DNA of 64,000 nucleotides from Owenia fusiformis. Lineage: Eukaryota > Annelida > Polychaeta > Sabellida > Oweniidae. The notes below the pieces were generated by a model. The model worked only from the letters and a program-made list of their open reading frames with translations. It had not been told where the DNA came from and ran no database searches. A program made the position numbers and the translations under genes. Of this stretch, positions 62,336 to 64,000 are shown piece by piece (positions within the stretch are counted from its first letter, which is position 1; each line of letters starts with the position of its first letter). The stretch lies in NCBI GenBank assembly GCA_903813345.2, contig CAIIXF020000011.1, forward strand, positions 31,984,166-32,048,165. Reading direction: 5' to 3'.

Positions 62336-64000
62336 GACTACTCTGATAATTGTAACTTCTGCTTTTCATGGAAGGTCACACATTCCAACATATTTCAAAC
62401 AGTCTGTATGATTATGCTGGGCACTTTCTGGGTAGTTGGACTTTATGTAGGGGTGGCAGACGGCCCTCAGGCCAATTTATACCCCCCACCCAAGAAAACC
62501 TTGAGGGTACTTTAATACCACCTAATAAAAAGAATACTAATGCATGTCATACATTCATAGTTTTTTAGTAGGCAGGGCATACCATGGTTAGTCAGTGCCA
62601 GAAATTTCCAATCTCTTACTAATATGGTTACCATGGAAACAGTATTTATATCTCAAAATCTTCTCAATTTGACCTCCTCCCAAATATGTCCCTTCGCTCT
62701 CAAAGTGAAATATTTGCAAATTTGTTAGGAATTTGTGGCTACCACTTTGTCAAAAGTTGTATAAATATGTATATATTCACACTAGAGCACTAAAAAGTTG
62801 ATATAATGCTCCAATAAATCAATAATATTTATCAAATATAGTCACACACAACTACTTTTAGGGAAAAGTGGGCGTGGCACTTTTTGATACTTGCGTAATT
62901 GTTGCAGCATTAAGCGAAAACTACATATTACACTAACAACAATTGACATCTAATTATCATCTACTAACATTGTGTAACATTGTAATATGTTCATTATCAT
63001 TATTAGATACTTAAGATATTTTATGTAAGTGTTACCATGAACCTTCCTTTTATCCCTATACCATAGAAGGTGGGCATCACCAATGGTGTCAAACTAACTT
63101 TTCTGTTTCATTTATTTTTTACCATAGACAGGGGAAAAAGCTTTACTTGAAGTAGTGACCTCACTAGGTGCTATGTATATGGATAGATGGATTGATACTA
63201 GTAGCTAGATGGCAGCACTTGTGCTAGTTGGGCTAGATACTAGTGTTTACCATTGACTTGACATATTTCACTTAGTCTATTGATTTACCATATTCATTCT
63301 ATTGGATTAAAGTAAACCTGCATTTGCAATGAATTTGATGATGTTCAGATTGTGTTTGAAACTTGATGATAATCAGATTGTGTTTGAGACTGGATGTTTT
63401 TCAGATTGTGTATATATGAACTTTAAAAGGACCACTGAAACAATAAGTCAATGTTCAAGATTCTTTAAAATTATGTCAATGAGAAATTAGCCTGTTAACC
63501 TATAGTTAAACTATACTTCAGCAAGATTTTAAAGCTATATAGCAAATCTCATCATTTGCAACTTTTTCATTATTTGATAATATAACCCATTATTCTTTAT
63601 TGCTGATTAAAAATTGTAAGGCATTTAAATGACCTAGGGAAGCCAGTGATATGAATTGGCCTTATTCATTGATTTACAGTAAAATGGAATATTTTGAAGA
63701 ACAAGAGAACTGTTCCAAAGCTTCACAGGAAATATGGGAGCAAAGTCAACAAGGGATGTGGGAAACTAGGCTGTTTACATAGAGAGATTTAGAACTCTCC
63801 AGGGAAGTGTCTCTATTTGGTATAAAATACACAGGTCTATTCATGCATACCATTTTAAATATGAATCAAAATTAGTGATATCCATGTTTCTGGTGAAAGC
63901 ATCAATTGAAAGAGACAAACATCCTACTCCTATGGTATAAAATATAAGGAAGTTCGAAGCAGTAAAAAGGTATTACCATTTTAGATTTGATTGAATAAAT
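62336..64000. other. Intergenic, no gene supported
   Basis: Three imperfect copies of TCAGATTGTGTTTGA lie at 63345-63410 (about 33 bp apart). A 32-codon frame from ATG 63684 (MEYFEEQENCSKASQEIWEQ and on) follows a fair acceptor (TTGATTTACAG) and could be an exon of a gene beyond the window, but nothing else supports it. Confidence 0.35.

Noticed and set aside
63684-63782. 32-codon frame MEYFEEQENCSKASQEIWEQ...
   Set aside because: It follows a fair acceptor but ends in a stop with no partner exon or family match; too short to call.

Overview
This is animal nuclear DNA, not prokaryotic. It is AT-rich by eye, genes are split by GT-AG introns, and repeats are dense: foldback elements, TA-flanked MITEs, minisatellites, a LINE remnant and a tRNA-derived SINE head. 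Gene content (a Popeye-domain protein, a ciliary-type C6orf118/TSNAXIP1_N protein, a PAN-EGF-fibrinogen secreted protein, an intronless GT49 glycosyltransferase) and the repeat style (ggccCGTAGCCAG MITEs, 'CCGTCCGT' repeats) fit a marine invertebrate bilaterian. The species cannot be fixed from sequence alone.

Layout. 1-8.4 kb holds repeats only: a foldback transposon with a second element nested inside it (246-1901) and two head-to-tail copies of a composite repeat with a 133-bp minisatellite (4939-8286). 8.4-17.25 kb (minus) is a complete 7-exon C6orf118-like gene, with a 1-kb perfect-centre foldback, a 1.2-kb TIR element, a SINE and small MITEs in its introns. 17.3-23.1 kb is a spacer with MITEs, a LINE fragment and possible first exons. 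23.17-38.16 kb (plus) is a 6-exon HMG-box gene of unknown family; its N-terminus is a strict heptad array of eight SUMO-consensus motifs. Its 9.5-kb first coding intron hosts a complete 5-exon gene on the opposite strand (27.07-31.7 kb, minus) for a secreted PAN-EGF-fibrinogen-domain protein. 38.5-41.1 kb is minisatellite and foldback DNA. 42.0-44.5 kb (minus) is a 5-exon gene for a protein resembling two muconolactone-isomerase-like halves in tandem. 45.1-46.8 kb (minus) is a single-exon type II membrane GT49 glycosyltransferase. 48.56-50.25 kb is a 1.7-kb palindrome with minisatellite arms. 51.8-55.0 kb (plus) is a 7-exon Popeye-domain (BVES/POPDC) gene with an intact cAMP-binding DSPE motif. 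55.7-57.9 kb is a 69-bp minisatellite. 58-64 kb has no gene that I can support.

The genes do not form one pathway; this is ordinary animal gene neighbourhood. The items most likely to be new are the SUMO-motif array on an unfamiliar HMG-box protein with an unrecognised C-terminal domain, the tandem muconolactone-isomerase-like protein, the GT49 enzyme with an extra N-terminal region, and several large palindromes. Exon models come from splice-site and reading-frame reading by eye; no alignment or search was run.
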